This document shows, in pieces, positions 9,352 to 19,949 of a DNA stretch of 64,000 nt. Position 1 is the first letter of the stretch. The number at the start of each line of letters is the position of its first letter. The notes beneath the pieces are model-generated. The model was not told the DNA's origin. It was given only the letters and a program-made list of their open reading frames with translations, and made no database searches. The position numbers and the translations under genes were made by a program. The stretch comes from Mucilaginibacter rubeus (lineage in GTDB: Bacteria > Bacteroidota > Bacteroidia > Sphingobacteriales > Sphingobacteriaceae): the NCBI RefSeq assembly GCF_014643835.1, contig NZ_BMKD01000001.1, positions 1,240,001 through 1,304,000 of the forward strand. Reading direction: 5' to 3'.

Positions 9352-12300
9352 TTACCGCCGAAAGCTTTTTTTGATGCCGAGGCGCTTCATTTTAGAGTTT
9401 AACGTGCTTGATGGTACACCCAGTAATTCAGCGGCGCCTTTGGGGCCGCTGATTTTACCAAAACATTGTTTCAATGTTTTTAAGATCAAATCTCTTTCGT
9501 GGTCATCTATTGTTTGGGCTGCGCTATTTTCAATTAAATTAACAGGCAGGACTTCCTGCTTAGCGGTGGGCAGCGAAAAGCTCTTGATGGTGTTACTGGT
9601 TGCAAGCAGCACGCTCCTCTCTATTTGATGTTCCAATTCACGCACGTTTCCCGGCCAGTTGTAAGCCATTAACTCCTGCATAGCTTTTTGACTTATCATA
9701 TTGATGGGCTTACCGGTTTTCTTCGCAAAACGGGCTGCGAAATGGCCTGCAAGTAAAGCGAGATCCGCTTTCCGTTCCCTTAAAGATGGCAAATAGATAG
9801 GAAAAGTGCTGAGCCGGAAATAGAGATCGCTTCTGAAACGCCCTTCGGCTACTTCAGTTTCGAGGTTACGATTTGTGGCTGTAATAATTCGGACATCGAT
9901 TTTTATCGTAGCCTTTCCCCCGATCCGTTCAATTTCCCGTTCCTGCAGAGCCCGTAAGAACTTCACTTGCAGCTCAAGCGGAAGTTCCCCTATTTCATCT
10001 AAAAATAATGTGCCACCGTTAGCAAGCTCAAATTTGCCTATTCTCTTTTCGGTTGCACCGGTAAAACTTCCCCGCTCGTGACCAAACAGTTCACTTTCTA
10101 TCAGGCTTGCGGGCAATGCAGCACAGTTCACCTTTATCATTAATTTATTTTCCCTGGACGAGTGATTATGTATCGCCCTGGCAACCAACTCTTTTCCGGT
10201 ACCGGTTTCTCCCTGGATCAATACTGTGCTGTCCGAGGCGGCAACTTGCGAAACCTGTCGAAATACCTGTTTAATTTCATCGCTTTCTCCAATTATTTCA
10301 GAATAATTGTGGGAGGTTTCCAGCTCCTGCCTGAGATAAACCTTTTCCTCTTCCAGTCTTTCCTTGTAGCTGTTGATCTCAGCCAGCTGTTTGGTAATTT
10401 TATCCGTTGCTATCAAATCGGAAACTGCGATGGCAAGCTGCGAACACAGCCCTTTAAATAAAGGCTGATCCGCATAGTTCGCATCGTACTCTTTAACGAA
10501 CAACACGCCTACCATTTCCTTTCCTTTGTACAAAGGCACACCGATGATGTCTGAAATTCCCTCACTGTAAAAAAGCTTTGCATAGGACGGCGCTTCGGGG
10601 TGTGCCATAATTTCAGCCACTTGAAACCTCGCCGCAACCCCGCCGGAGATCAGGTTCCCCAGGATGATATCATTGGCCGGATATAGTGCAGATATTAACT
10701 TTTCAAAATCCGGTTTAGCAGCATGTTCGCTTTTATCCTTCCAAAAATAACAGAAATGCGAACTCTTATCTTCGGAGAACCAATGAAGACATATATCTTC
10801 AATCAGGCAAAGGTTTTTAAGGTAATGGTTGAATATCTTCCGTAGCTCAAACCGATCTTTGACATCAGCTATAGCACCGGCAAACTCAAGCATGGTTGAT
10901 TTCTCGTGTTCCCGTTTGTTAATTTGTTCATTAAAAGAGATATTGAAAATCGGCACTGTCAGCACATTCGCAATCTCTTCAACCGATTCGAGGTAAGCCG
11001 GTGTGCCATCAGGAGCGGATCCATACCAAAGCACCCAAAAACCTAATACCTCTCCGTTGATGATCAATTTAGTAAACATAACATGAGACATTCCGCTTTC
11101 AAAGCTCACCTGCATATAAAGAGGCATTTTGTTGTTTTTGGAAAAAGCGACAATATCGATGATAAGCGGTTTGTCTGACCTTAGCGCGAGGTCTGCCACT
11201 CCATCATAGACTGGTGTTAAGCCTATAATATCCTTATAACGGGCGTGACCACTGGATTTCGATTCAGCAGGAAGCACCCACGGGAGAGCGAAAGTTTTTT
11301 CCCTGTTATCAAAAAGCACAATCGACCCGTGAGAAAAATTCAGTTCTCTTTTTAATTCTGAGGCGAGTACTTTAAGCAGGTCAACAGGGTTACGTGCCGA
11401 TGAAACTTTTGTACTCAATGAGAGTAGCAGTCCTTTCCGCTTTTCATTATAAGCCAGTTTATTATTGGCCTGAATATTAGCAACGGCAATTGAAAGCTGA
11501 TCGCTAATGCCTTTGAGCATCCTGAAAAGCCCAGGCTCTATATTTTTTTCTTCGGGAAACGAAACAACCCAAAAAGCAAGAATCTTATTATCCTGCACGA
11601 AATTAGTAATTACTGTCTTATGAGGTCCGATGCCTCGATGTACTGTCGGGAAAGCATCAAATTCTGAGGTACCGTCAATAATACAGGGGGAGTCCGCATT
11701 ATCGAGGAGTCGTTTTATCTCGGCTGTCATAACTATTTTGAGCGGCTCATGGAGTTGAAGATGTTTACCGGGATTCTCGTTAGGCAACAGTATGCTTATG
11801 GACTGGCCGTCTTCGTCCGTGACCCCGACAAAAAAGTTATCGAAATTGAAAGCGTTCTTTAGTTTTGTCGACATGAGCCTGATGAGCTCACAATAATTCC
11901 TTAAACCAGCGGAATCATTGCTAAATGTAATAAGCAATTCGTTTTCCTTTTGTCTTTCAGCAATCTCCATATTAGCCCTTATATTGTAAACTGCTGTTGA
12001 CAATTGGTTGGCGATCGCCTGTAGCAGCCCGAACTGGCTGGTCTTAATCGTATTCCGGGACGCAAAACAAAGTACCCAATATCCAAAAACCGTAACTCCG
12101 TCATAAAGTCTCGCAATTAAAATTTCCTCAATGCCACTTTCGAAATTTACCGTTAAGAACTTTGGTAAATCCTGAAATTCAAAACGGCTCGTTCTGGTAA
12201 TGGAAACAGGCAAAGATGAAGAGTCGATAAAATCGATAAATTCTGTGTATCGACTGATATCCAACCGTTGTACCTTAGCGTATTCCTGATGTCCGCGGGA

Positions 12301-14220
12301 CTTTGAGTTAGGGTCATTAAGAAATGAAACTATAAAACCGTCAGGGCATTTCATACTCAAAGAAATATGTTCGAACTTCAAAACCGGCCTTATACGCTCG
12401 TTAATAATCCTGATCAACTGATCTTTTTCCCTTGTTGCGGCTATATCTTCGCTAACTGCCAGCAAAAGTTCTTTTTCACGTTCACGGCTCGCTATCTCTT
12501 CGTTATGTAAAATATTGGAAACCGTCTTCGCGATTTGATAGGAAACTTCTTTGAGAAGATGAAGTTGCGGTTCATGAAGGTGAATGCCTTCCATCAGATA
12601 TAAACTCAGCGTACCGATCTGCCTGTTATCGTTCCGTAAAGCAATAGAAACAACACCTCTCGTGCCCCCATCATACTCCGATTTTAAAAATGGCGATCCT
12701 CCCGTCCTTTCAATTATCCTTTCCAGGCTCGCTACATTAGGGTCCGCAGTTTCGCAAAGCCTTGAGAAAATCTGGCCGCCTTTAAACCAATCATCAACTT
12801 CAGGCGATACACAATCCACACGATTTCCCAGGCCTAACCCGGCAAGATATATAAAAGGTGTGTCTTCATACCCATCAGCATGAACGAAAACGGACATGCT
12901 GTTGAAAATAAAAAATTTGCGAAGATAAGGCTCTATAATCCCAATAAACTCCGCCTTGCTTTTAACGGAGGTCAATTCGAAACTTAAGTCCATGAGCTTG
13001 TTTCTTTCGGTCTCCCTGTATCGCAGGGATTCGCTAATCCGGATATTATCTACGGCAACAGATATTGGTGCCGCAATCGTTTTGGCCAACTCTATGTACC
13101 TCGGACGAACCGGTTGTTCGCCGGTAAAGGCAATACACCATATTCCCATAACTCTAAAATCAACCCTGAGCGCCAGCATTAACACTTTTTTTACTCCAGA
13201 TTCATAATTGATTCGCAGATATAAGGGCAATTGCTTTCGTTCGTTCAACTTTTCGAGATCTAAAATTACTGGTTCCGTGGACAACAGAGCTTTGTTAAAT
13301 ATACCATCGGCAATGTTAACCTCCGTTTTCATGGTGGTTTCAAATAACGGGTGATTTTGTGAACGGGAATGCGCGTCAATAAGCAATACACTCGCCGTCA
13401 TTTGATCATCATTGATCTTGTATATAAAGTGATGGGAAAATTGAAAGAGGTTTAAAAGTTTCGATCTTATAATTTTAAACAGATCATCTTCGTCCCGGGC
13501 AGAGGCGAGCTCCACATTAAGCGACTGCAATACATCATTCTCTTTTTTTGCTTCACTTAACTGACTGGAAGTATTAATACAATAAACTGCAGAGGCCAGT
13601 TGAATAATTATTTGTTCCAAAATACAATTTGGCAAATCGTTTATATCGGCATCATGGTTTAATACTAGCACCCAAAAACCGACAAATTCAGCTCCGCGAA
13701 ACAGATTAACAATTGTAGCTTTTTGAAAGCCCTGTTTTTGGCAAGCGGCGAAAAACGGGTGAAGTCTTTCGATATCAGCATAAATAGTCAAATCGAGTTC
13801 AAAAAAGCCTGCGGATTTCTCCGATCTGCGTAGATGCTCATATAAATAGCCGAAGCTGTCGGCCCCTATCGCTGAAGCAGAATCCGCATATTGATTGGCG
13901 TCACTATCGCGTTCGTTATCATAATAAAACAGGTATTCTATGGGGGCCAATCCCTTATTGTTATAAATAACAGCTGAACTGAATGCGTTTACCAATCGGT
14001 TGACCTTATGCTTTAAAATATCATTCAAAAGCAGAGGCTCCTCGGTCGCTGTCAATAATTTGCCCAGCTGGCAAACTTCTTCCATACAATCAATAAGTTT
14101 CTGCTTATTATCTCCAAGTACCGCTGCAAGTTGACCTGTGTTTGCGCCTGATTGTCCGACTATTGCCCGGATATCATCTTCAGAACTTTCAATACTCGAT
14201 TGATGAGGAAAAATTATCAT
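9352..14220 (-). CDS. Seven-GAF sigma-54-dependent transcriptional activator
   Basis: 1622 residues, far longer than ordinary GAF-type activators such as FhlA. By repeat inspection there are seven consecutive GAF-like units of about 170-180 residues (roughly 45-205, 215-385, 395-565, 570-745, 750-925, 925-1100, 1105-1275), each opening with a pattern such as [18 protein letters not shown] and closing with a helix such as [13 protein letters not shown] short coiled coil ([20 protein letters not shown]) leads to an AAA+ domain with Walker [15 protein letters not shown] in place of GAFTGA, Walker B FLDEIGE, and a C-terminal HTH ([23 protein letters not shown]-type). No receiver domain: ligand binding to the GAFs should control it. 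The AraC gene 66 bp upstream is probably cotranscribed. Confidence 0.92.
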   Translation of the reverse strand: MIIFPHQSSIESSEDDIRAIVGQSGANTGQLAAVLGDNKQKLIDCMEEVCQLGKLLTATEEPLLLNDILKHKVNRLVNAFSSAVIYNNKGLAPIEYLFYYDNERDSDANQYADSASAIGADSFGYLYEHLRRSEKSAGFFELDLTIYADIERLHPFFAACQKQGFQKATIVNLFRGAEFVGFWVLVLNHDADINDLPNCILEQIIIQLASAVYCINTSSQLSEAKKENDVLQSLNVELASARDEDDLFKIIRSKLLNLFQFSHHFIYKINDDQMTASVLLIDAHSRSQNHPLFETTMKTEVNIADGIFNKALLSTEPVILDLEKLNERKQLPLYLRINYESGVKKVLMLALRVDFRVMGIWCIAFTGEQPVRPRYIELAKTIAAPISVAVDNIRISESLRYRETERNKLMDLSFELTSVKSKAEFIGIIEPYLRKFFIFNSMSVFVHADGYEDTPFIYLAGLGLGNRVDCVSPEVDDWFKGGQIFSRLCETADPNVASLERIIERTGGSPFLKSEYDGGTRGVVSIALRNDNRQIGTLSLYLMEGIHLHEPQLHLLKEVSYQIAKTVSNILHNEEIASREREKELLLAVSEDIAATREKDQLIRIINERIRPVLKFEHISLSMKCPDGFIVSFLNDPNSKSRGHQEYAKVQRLDISRYTEFIDFIDSSSLPVSITRTSRFEFQDLPKFLTVNFESGIEEILIARLYDGVTVFGYWVLCFASRNTIKTSQFGLLQAIANQLSTAVYNIRANMEIAERQKENELLITFSNDSAGLRNYCELIRLMSTKLKNAFNFDNFFVGVTDEDGQSISILLPNENPGKHLQLHEPLKIVMTAEIKRLLDNADSPCIIDGTSEFDAFPTVHRGIGPHKTVITNFVQDNKILAFWVVSFPEEKNIEPGLFRMLKGISDQLSIAVANIQANNKLAYNEKRKGLLLSLSTKVSSARNPVDLLKVLASELKRELNFSHGSIVLFDNREKTFALPWVLPAESKSSGHARYKDIIGLTPVYDGVADLALRSDKPLIIDIVAFSKNNKMPLYMQVSFESGMSHVMFTKLIINGEVLGFWVLWYGSAPDGTPAYLESVEEIANVLTVPIFNISFNEQINKREHEKSTMLEFAGAIADVKDRFELRKIFNHYLKNLCLIEDICLHWFSEDKSSHFCYFWKDKSEHAAKPDFEKLISALYPANDIILGNLISGGVAARFQVAEIMAHPEAPSYAKLFYSEGISDIIGVPLYKGKEMVGVLFVKEYDANYADQPLFKGLCSQLAIAVSDLIATDKITKQLAEINSYKERLEEEKVYLRQELETSHNYSEIIGESDEIKQVFRQVSQVAASDSTVLIQGETGTGKELVARAIHNHSSRENKLMIKVNCAALPASLIESELFGHERGSFTGATEKRIGKFELANGGTLFLDEIGELPLELQVKFLRALQEREIERIGGKATIKIDVRIITATNRNLETEVAEGRFRSDLYFRLSTFPIYLPSLRERKADLALLAGHFAARFAKKTGKPINMISQKAMQELMAYNWPGNVRELEHQIERSVLLATSNTIKSFSLPTAKQEVLPVNLIENSAAQTIDDHERDLILKTLKQCFGKISGPKGAAELLGVPSSTLNSKMKRLGIKKSFRR

Positions 14221-14286
14221 ACTACTGATTATTAATTTTATAGGGTATTGGATTTATCGCATACGCTCTTAACCTGGACCGTAGTG

Positions 14287-15150
14287 TCAGGCCGCCATTG
14301 CTCTTTTATAATCGGTAAAACTCTCGCCGGTTATTCGCTTAAAAAACTTACTGAAATGAGATACATCTAAGAAACCGAGCTTATAAGCCACCTCCTTCAT
14401 ATTTAATTCATTGTAACTTATCAAACGTTTGGCTTCTACCAGGATACGCTGTTGAATAAAGTAACTGGTGGTGTTTCCAAGCGTATCCTTTATCATGTTA
14501 TTGAGGTATGCCGGGGTGACAGCCATCATCCTGGCATAGTCGGCAGGCATTTTCAGTGTGGTAAAATATTTATCAAGCAGGGAAAAGAAATGCTGGGTTT
14601 GAAGAAGGCATTTACCCGGTGTCGCTGGACTCAGCTGCGATGTCGCACGATTTAAAAAGGACGCTACTACCTGGAACAAGCCCTGCACTATTTCACAGTT
14701 ACTCCCGTCGTAGCTTTTAGATTCATAAATAAGACGCTCCAGAATATCTTTAAGAAACCGATGCTCACTTTTCTGGAGCGGCAACTGGTCTATTTCTCTT
14801 AAATTCAAAAAAACGGATCTCAGGAGTGCGGAGGACCCGGTTGACAATTGCAGGAAATCATGAGAAAAAGATAGTAAATAACCATCTGCATCACGTCCCT
14901 TTTGTAAGGAAAAGCCCACCGTAGGTCTTACCAAACCTATATTTAATGTATCAACAGTACGATCTTTTCGATCCAATATATAATCGCAGTCACCCTGCGT
15001 CACGAAAATTATCCTGTAATAACCTGTTTGATTCGCTGCAACCTGCACCGCATTAAGGTTTCCATCAGACAGCCGTCGTATATCAAATAGACGACGATAA
15101 TTGAAGATAGCAGGTTTTAGATCGGTTGATTTGGAAATTGTAATGGCCAT
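14287..15150 (-). CDS. AraC-family transcriptional regulator (module A)
   Basis: 287 residues. The C-terminal ~100 residues form the double helix-turn-helix of the AraC/XylS family, with the second helix unit reading EVAYKLGFLDVSHFSKFFKRITGESFTDYKR. The N-terminal ~180 residues resemble a cupin-like sensor (YRIIFVTQGDCDYILDRKD) and are shared with the paralogue at 26358. It is the first gene of a probable two-gene minus-strand operon with the seven-GAF activator. A GG-N10-GC element at 15185-15198 and the dyad at 15258-15269 precede it, suggesting that it is itself sigma-54 controlled, which is unusual for an AraC gene. Ligand and targets unknown. Confidence 0.95.
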   Translation of the reverse strand: MAITISKSTDLKPAIFNYRRLFDIRRLSDGNLNAVQVAANQTGYYRIIFVTQGDCDYILDRKDRTVDTLNIGLVRPTVGFSLQKGRDADGYLLSFSHDFLQLSTGSSALLRSVFLNLREIDQLPLQKSEHRFLKDILERLIYESKSYDGSNCEIVQGLFQVVASFLNRATSQLSPATPGKCLLQTQHFFSLLDKYFTTLKMPADYARMMAVTPAYLNNMIKDTLGNTTSYFIQQRILVEAKRLISYNELNMKEVAYKLGFLDVSHFSKFFKRITGESFTDYKRAMAA

Positions 15151-15184
15151 AGGACTTTATTAATAGAAACTCGACGCCAATTAC

Positions 15185-15199
15185 GCCAATCTTATACCA
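15185..15199 (-). promoter_or_regulatory. Candidate sigma-54 promoter of the AraC/seven-GAF operon
   Basis: Minus strand TGGTATAAGATTGGC has exact GG-N10-GC spacing but weaker flanks than the 6367 site (TGGTAT and TGGC rather than TGGCAC and TTGC). It lies about 35 bp upstream of the AraC ATG, and its -24 GG is 66 bp from the GCGATATATCGC dyad, which is the main reason for calling it. Confidence 0.45.
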
Positions 15200-15255
15200 T
15201 ACATTACAAATGGCTGACCATAAGTAAATTAGATCAAAATATTGATTTTTAAAAT

Positions 15256-15271
15256 TTGCGATATATCGCTA
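15256..15271. promoter_or_regulatory. Putative activator-binding palindrome (UAS), AraC operon
   Basis: The central 12 bases GCGATATATCGC (15258-15269) are a perfect palindrome identical to the core of the site at 6297-6312. It is centred 66 bp upstream of the candidate -24 element on the minus strand. Confidence 0.6.
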
Positions 15272-15675
15272 AAATGAAATTAGTCAAGGGTAGGGTTTGA
15301 TATTTCGATACTTAAGCACATTCTTCCTCCGCAAGCCGGACGCAGTGCAGAAATTTCTCATTCTTTTCGAACTACTTTGGGTGTGACAAGTGGATAGTTA
15401 ATTGAAGTTATTTAAAACTAAAGCGGTAAGCCTTTCCATTCGCCCAAATTGCCTGTTAATTATATCTACCCCCATTTGCTTCATCCGTACCACTAATTAA
15501 TCTTTTTGTACATGGTTTAGACATTTCCTTAGGTATACCTTGCACCCCAAAAATCACCTCATTGAAAATGACCGCGGTTAAAGCTCAATGATATCTATTG
15601 ATGAGGAAGACCGTTGCAGTGCAACACACGTACAGCGACGACTTTTAAATCCAAATAGCGGAACATTAAAACGTA

Positions 15676-17955
15676 TTGCAGATTTTGACAAGGATCCGGA
15701 AAATCAATTTTGTTGGCATATTGCTTAATTTCGTATTGTTATTGAACGGTTCAACAGCAATCGCGCAGGATTCTGCAATTTCGCAAACAGACAGCATAAC
15801 TATAGCCAAGTGGTTAAAAACCGCAGAACTCTACTTGAATAAACCGGGAGAACTTGACCCGGACCTTCGGTTTGCTGAAAAAAATACCAGACAAGCCCTC
15901 GTATTCAGCGAAAAACTCATATATAAAAAGGGCATCGGACAATCTTTTTTTACGTTATCAAAGGTTTACAGAGAACGGAAAGATCAAAAAAAAGCAAAAG
16001 ATTACCTAGGTCGTTCGATTGAAATATTTACTTCAGATGCTTCCTTCAGATTGGCGGAGGCTGATGCCGATATTGAGCTGGCAAGCTACTATGGAATTAA
16101 TGACGCCGGCGATTTAGAAAAAAAAATAGCCCTGTACAGGCATGCAATAGATATACTAAGCGAAAAACTTCCAAATTCGATCAAACTCGCAGATCAGCTG
16201 AAGTACCTTGGAGACCTTTACAATGTGAAGGAAGACAATATCCTGGCGATAGAAAAACTGAAGCAAGCCCTGATAATTTACAAGGCAAATAATTTCTATA
16301 AACTTCAGGACATTTATTGCCTGCTTGGCGCAGTGCTGAATAGAACGGGAGCGTCCCGTGACGGTTTAAAATACCTGCTTCTGGCAGAAAAATGCGCATT
16401 AAAATCCGGTGACAGCACATCAACTGTTGCAACCTTATACAACCGGATGGGGATCATTTACAATTCCTTGAATCAACGAGCTGAAGCCAGTAAAGTATTT
16501 GAAAAAGCAATGCGTTACGCAAGGCGAAATCATGACAATGACGCAGTGATGATCATCAGTGCTAATCTTGGCTGGAGCTATATTCGTATTAACGAAGCCA
16601 ATAAGGCAATAGTTACACTTAAAGAAGCTCTTCGGATTATCACACCACAGGATACAGGGCATTATATCAATTTAAACACAACACTCATGGAGGCGTATCT
16701 GCAAAAACGTGACGTGGATAATGCCCTGAAATATAATGACGCTATTAAAAGTCTGATAAAACAGTTTTATCTCTACGATTTCCTGCTGATGAATTATCAT
16801 CGCGCGGCAGCTCGTTTATTTTTGATGAAAAAAGATTTCAAAGAATGCAAAGTGCAACTTGGTGCTATGCAAACAATTACGCAAAAAACCAAAAATATTC
16901 ATGACATGGCCGGGGTTGAGGAGATCTATTACCGCTTAGACTCAGCAAGCAACCGGCCCTGGGAAGCCTTAACGCACTTCGATCGCTATAAACAACTCAG
17001 TGATTCATTAAACCGTCGCAATCACGACCGCGAATTAACACAGCTTCAAATCCAATACAAGACTGAAAAAAAAGACATGGACATCGCGTCGCTGAAACAA
17101 AAAGCAGCCTTGCAGGAAAGAACACTTAACAGTGAGAAGCTTGTCCGGAACCTTTCTATTGCGGGAATGCTGCTATTCATCATGTTAACATTCGTGCTGT
17201 TAGGCAGCTATCGTCTCAAACAAAAAACAAACAGGGAATTACAGAGCAAACAAAATGCAATCAATGGTCAAAATCTTTCACTTAAACACTTATTAAAGGA
17301 ACGGGAATGGTTGATAAAGGAAGTCCATCACAGAGTGAAAAACAATCTGCAAATTGTAATCAGCCTTCTCGATTCGCAATCATCTTTTCTGGTCGATGAG
17401 AATGCACTTGAAGTACTTCGCGAAAGCCGTCACCGGATGCACAGCATTTCACTCGTGCACCAGAAACTGTACCAGGATGAAAACCTTACCGGTATCAATA
17501 TAAAAGAATACATTTCAGAACTTATCGGTTTTTTGAGGGACAGTTTCGGTACCGGCAAAAATATAAGCTTTGAGTACGATGTCGAAGAGCTTCTATTCGA
17601 CGTATCTCAAATCGTGCCGCTGGGGTTGATATTAAATGAGGCCATCACCAACTCGATTAAATATGCTTTTAAAAACCGAACCAACTGTCTGATAACAGTC
17701 CGGGTAAAGGAAATTACTGAAAATGATGTTGAAATTTGTATTGCGGATAACGGCTGCGGGTTACCTCCGGATTTCGACTTTAATAATTGCAGCACGCTCG
17801 GGATGAATATCATCAGCGGGCTTACCAGGCAGCTTCAGGGGGAATTATCTATATTTTCAGCAAACGGCACAAATATCTGCATTAAACTACAACGGCTTAA
17901 AACATTGGGGGGCATCAAAGATATCCGGCATGAGAAACTGAACAGAGAAGCTTAA
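15676..17955 (+). CDS. TPR-containing HisKA_2 sensor histidine kinase
   Basis: 759 residues. A signal peptide (hydrophobic core about 12-24, ending in AIAQ) leads to a helical periplasmic region of TPR-like repeats (about 100-450, for example units around YNRMGIIYNSLNQRAEASKVFEKA), a membrane segment near 490-512, a coiled coil, the HisKA_2 motif EVHHRVKNNLQ (phospho-His552) and HATPase_c (NEAITNSIKYAF, ADNGCGLPP). The start is TTG: an in-frame TAA lies nine bases upstream and no ATG precedes the signal peptide. No response regulator follows directly; the partner may be one of the receiver proteins in the island. The layout matches the genes at 2 and 40786. Confidence 0.92.
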   Translation: MQILTRIRKINFVGILLNFVLLLNGSTAIAQDSAISQTDSITIAKWLKTAELYLNKPGELDPDLRFAEKNTRQALVFSEKLIYKKGIGQSFFTLSKVYRERKDQKKAKDYLGRSIEIFTSDASFRLAEADADIELASYYGINDAGDLEKKIALYRHAIDILSEKLPNSIKLADQLKYLGDLYNVKEDNILAIEKLKQALIIYKANNFYKLQDIYCLLGAVLNRTGASRDGLKYLLLAEKCALKSGDSTSTVATLYNRMGIIYNSLNQRAEASKVFEKAMRYARRNHDNDAVMIISANLGWSYIRINEANKAIVTLKEALRIITPQDTGHYINLNTTLMEAYLQKRDVDNALKYNDAIKSLIKQFYLYDFLLMNYHRAAARLFLMKKDFKECKVQLGAMQTITQKTKNIHDMAGVEEIYYRLDSASNRPWEALTHFDRYKQLSDSLNRRNHDRELTQLQIQYKTEKKDMDIASLKQKAALQERTLNSEKLVRNLSIAGMLLFIMLTFVLLGSYRLKQKTNRELQSKQNAINGQNLSLKHLLKEREWLIKEVHHRVKNNLQIVISLLDSQSSFLVDENALEVLRESRHRMHSISLVHQKLYQDENLTGINIKEYISELIGFLRDSFGTGKNISFEYDVEELLFDVSQIVPLGLILNEAITNSIKYAFKNRTNCLITVRVKEITENDVEICIADNGCGLPPDFDFNNCSTLGMNIISGLTRQLQGELSIFSANGTNICIKLQRLKTLGGIKDIRHEKLNREA

Positions 17956-18117
17956 CAGAGAGCCCCCACATCAAACCGGTTTCTAATTTCCAAAATTCAA
18001 GCGATCCGTACATCAAATCCAGGGTTCCTTACTTTTTAGCTATATCACCAGCGGTGTATTTTTGAACTGCGGAGCGGACGCATTGTCTTCAGATCCGTCG
18101 GCTTATAATTAAAAATT

Positions 18118-18609
18118 ATGGAAACAATTATTACAATAAAGCATCGCGCGTTAACAATTGATGCAGATTTCAAGCAATTCAATAAAAAAATGGTGTCGTT
18201 ATTAGGCGCTATAGGCAAGGAGGATTTTGATCTCATTAAATCGCATCCTGAAATTGCACAATCACACCTGCGTTCTCTTGGCGGTTTTGAAGATCTTATC
18301 CTGTTTGGCGTCCAGGAGCACGGTGCACTACTGCGCCTGGACGGACAAAATAAAAACGCAATTCAATATATTCTTGGCAATCCCCTGATAGCATTGCAAA
18401 TGACGCGACATGACGTTCGGGCCGCCCTTTATGCGCCGCTTCGCATATTGGTTTACGAAACTGCTACAGGTCAGATCACTATAGAGTATGATCTTCCCTC
18501 TACCCTTTTTGGGCAGTTTGGCAATCCTGAAATTTTAGAGATTGGATTATTGCTTGACCAAAAACTGGAAAAACTCGTCAATGAAAGTGTGAATCGTAGT
18601 GTTCGGTAA
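18118..18609 (+). CDS. DUF302 family protein
   Basis: 163 residues, no signal peptide. The C-terminal half shows the DUF302 pattern: YILGNPLIALQMTRHD, ALYAPLRILVYE, a DLPSTLFGQFGNPEI stretch and a closing DQKLEKLV helix. DUF302 proteins are small alpha/beta proteins of unknown function, some fused to redox or metal-related domains. The first ~60 residues are an N-terminal addition I cannot assign. It stands alone between the TPR kinase and the kinase/kinase/flavoprotein run, with 162 and 178 bp on either side, so it may have its own promoter. Role in signalling is unproven. Confidence 0.85.
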   Translation: METIITIKHRALTIDADFKQFNKKMVSLLGAIGKEDFDLIKSHPEIAQSHLRSLGGFEDLILFGVQEHGALLRLDGQNKNAIQYILGNPLIALQMTRHDVRAALYAPLRILVYETATGQITIEYDLPSTLFGQFGNPEILEIGLLLDQKLEKLVNESVNRSVR

Positions 18610-18725
18610 CAATTCCTCACATTCCATACTATAAATCACACGATTCATACATCAAAGCAAGGGAGCGTAATTTTAATTTTGTAAAGAATTTAATTGAGCA
18701 TAGTCACGTAGGCACTGATAATATC

Positions 18726-18748
18726 GCGGGATTTTTTAACCCGCTTTA
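18726..18748 (+). terminator. Short hairpin, possible terminator after the DUF302 gene
   Basis: GCGGG (18726-18730) pairs with CCCGC (18740-18744) across a T-rich loop and is followed by TTTAG. The stem is only 5 bp, so this is a weak call. Confidence 0.35.
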
Positions 18749-18787
18749 GTATCCGGCTGCTAATATGTTTACGAATCCCGTATTACG

Positions 18788-19906
18788 ATGAATAACCTCC
18801 AGCTGTCAGATAACCAACTTCAGTATAGCATCAGCCAAGATCAACAAACAACGCTGCTGGATAACTATCAAAAAATACTTCAATGCGCTGAAATCGGAAG
18901 ATGGGAAATCGATCTTGAACAACGCATCGCCAGGGGGTGTGAAACGTCAAACTTCTTTTTGGGCATATCCGGTAACGGAATCACTATCAGGGAATTTTGG
19001 AAAAAACTGGGTGCCGATGATCGGGTAAGACTTCGTGAGCAGTACAGAACACTTCAAACGACGGGGCAGATCAAGGTTGACGTTAAAATTTTAAGCTTCG
19101 GGAATTTGTACCCGATTTGGATCAGGATTGTTGGAGTGGCGGTTAAGCGACCAGGGCCCCCTGCCGTGTTGCAGGGTGTTTTGCAAAATGTGACAGAGAA
19201 TTACTCGAATGAATCGGTGGCATCAGAACTGCTGAGTTTTGCTAACCATGAGATCCGTTCCTCGCTCTCTACTCTCAAATTATTTATTCAGCAGTCGATA
19301 CGCATGTTGGCAAGATCAGATCGGGCCGACACCGAATCGCTGCTGAGCAAGGCAGATGAGAAAATCAATGCTATAACCCAGCTTACGACCTCTTTTTTGG
19401 ATTCATCAGCGATCACGGCCGTAAACCTAGGCCTTCAGACAGAGACTTTTAACCTCTCTGACTTGCTGCATGAAATCGCATCCGAATTCAGGTTTACTAA
19501 TCCGGCCTATTACTTCCTGGTTTTAACGTCTTGCCAGGTCGGTGTAAAAGCCGATCGCTTAAAACTCTGCCAGGCTATCACAAACCTTGTCAACAATGCG
19601 GTCAAGTACTCGGCAAGCGGTACAACAATAACCATGATATGTGAAGTTCAGATCGATGGTATCAGGGTTACTGTTCGTGATCAGGGGATCGGGATACCCG
19701 AAAATGAAAAAAACAGAATTTTTGGAAAATTTTATCGCATCGCAGACAGAAAAAACAAAGCCATAAGTGGCTATGGGGTTGGCTTGTATTTTTTCAAAAA
19801 GGTAATTGAATGCCACAACGGAACTGTGGGGGTATTAAGCAGGCCTAAAAAAGGAACTGAGTTTTACTTCAAGTTACCGGCATCCCGGTTTTGGTGCGCA
19901 GGATAA
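18788..19906 (+). CDS. PAS-domain sensor histidine kinase (HisKA)
   Basis: 372 residues, soluble. N-terminal PAS-like domain (about 25-135: EIGRWEIDLEQRIARGC, then the PAC-like VLQGVLQNVTE), a HisKA dimerisation helix with FANHEIRSSLS (phospho-His154), and a HATPase_c domain with N-box NLVNNAVKYS, G1 RDQGIGIPE, F-box FGKFYRI and G2 GYGVGLYFFK. Unlike the other small kinases here it is a classical HisKA type. First of a three-gene run (43 and 14 bp gaps) with the cNMP-binding-type kinase and the REC/flavoprotein fusion, so a shared phosphorelay is likely. The PAS ligand is unknown; no haem or flavin residues can be assigned with confidence. Confidence 0.93.
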   Translation: MNNLQLSDNQLQYSISQDQQTTLLDNYQKILQCAEIGRWEIDLEQRIARGCETSNFFLGISGNGITIREFWKKLGADDRVRLREQYRTLQTTGQIKVDVKILSFGNLYPIWIRIVGVAVKRPGPPAVLQGVLQNVTENYSNESVASELLSFANHEIRSSLSTLKLFIQQSIRMLARSDRADTESLLSKADEKINAITQLTTSFLDSSAITAVNLGLQTETFNLSDLLHEIASEFRFTNPAYYFLVLTSCQVGVKADRLKLCQAITNLVNNAVKYSASGTTITMICEVQIDGIRVTVRDQGIGIPENEKNRIFGKFYRIADRKNKAISGYGVGLYFFKKVIECHNGTVGVLSRPKKGTEFYFKLPASRFWCAG

Positions 19907-19949
19907 AAAGCATAATAGTAAGGATTACATTACTTCTAAGTTTAGATAA

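Larger units (their letters stand above)
15151..15675. other. Regulatory intergenic region between AraC and TPR kinase genes
   Basis: 525 bp between divergent genes without a credible ORF. The AraC-proximal part contains the sigma-54-like element and GCGATATATCGC palindrome listed separately. The kinase-proximal part has an imperfect Bacteroidota-type arrangement (TTTG at 15475, TAAT then CTTTTTG at 15498-15508), too weak to call as a promoter. No hairpin of note. Confidence 0.5.

Noticed and set aside
9329-9628. 99-codon plus-strand ORF at the end of the seven-GAF gene
   Set aside because: Antisense to the conserved HTH and AAA+ end; similar mirror ORFs appear opposite each AAA+ domain.
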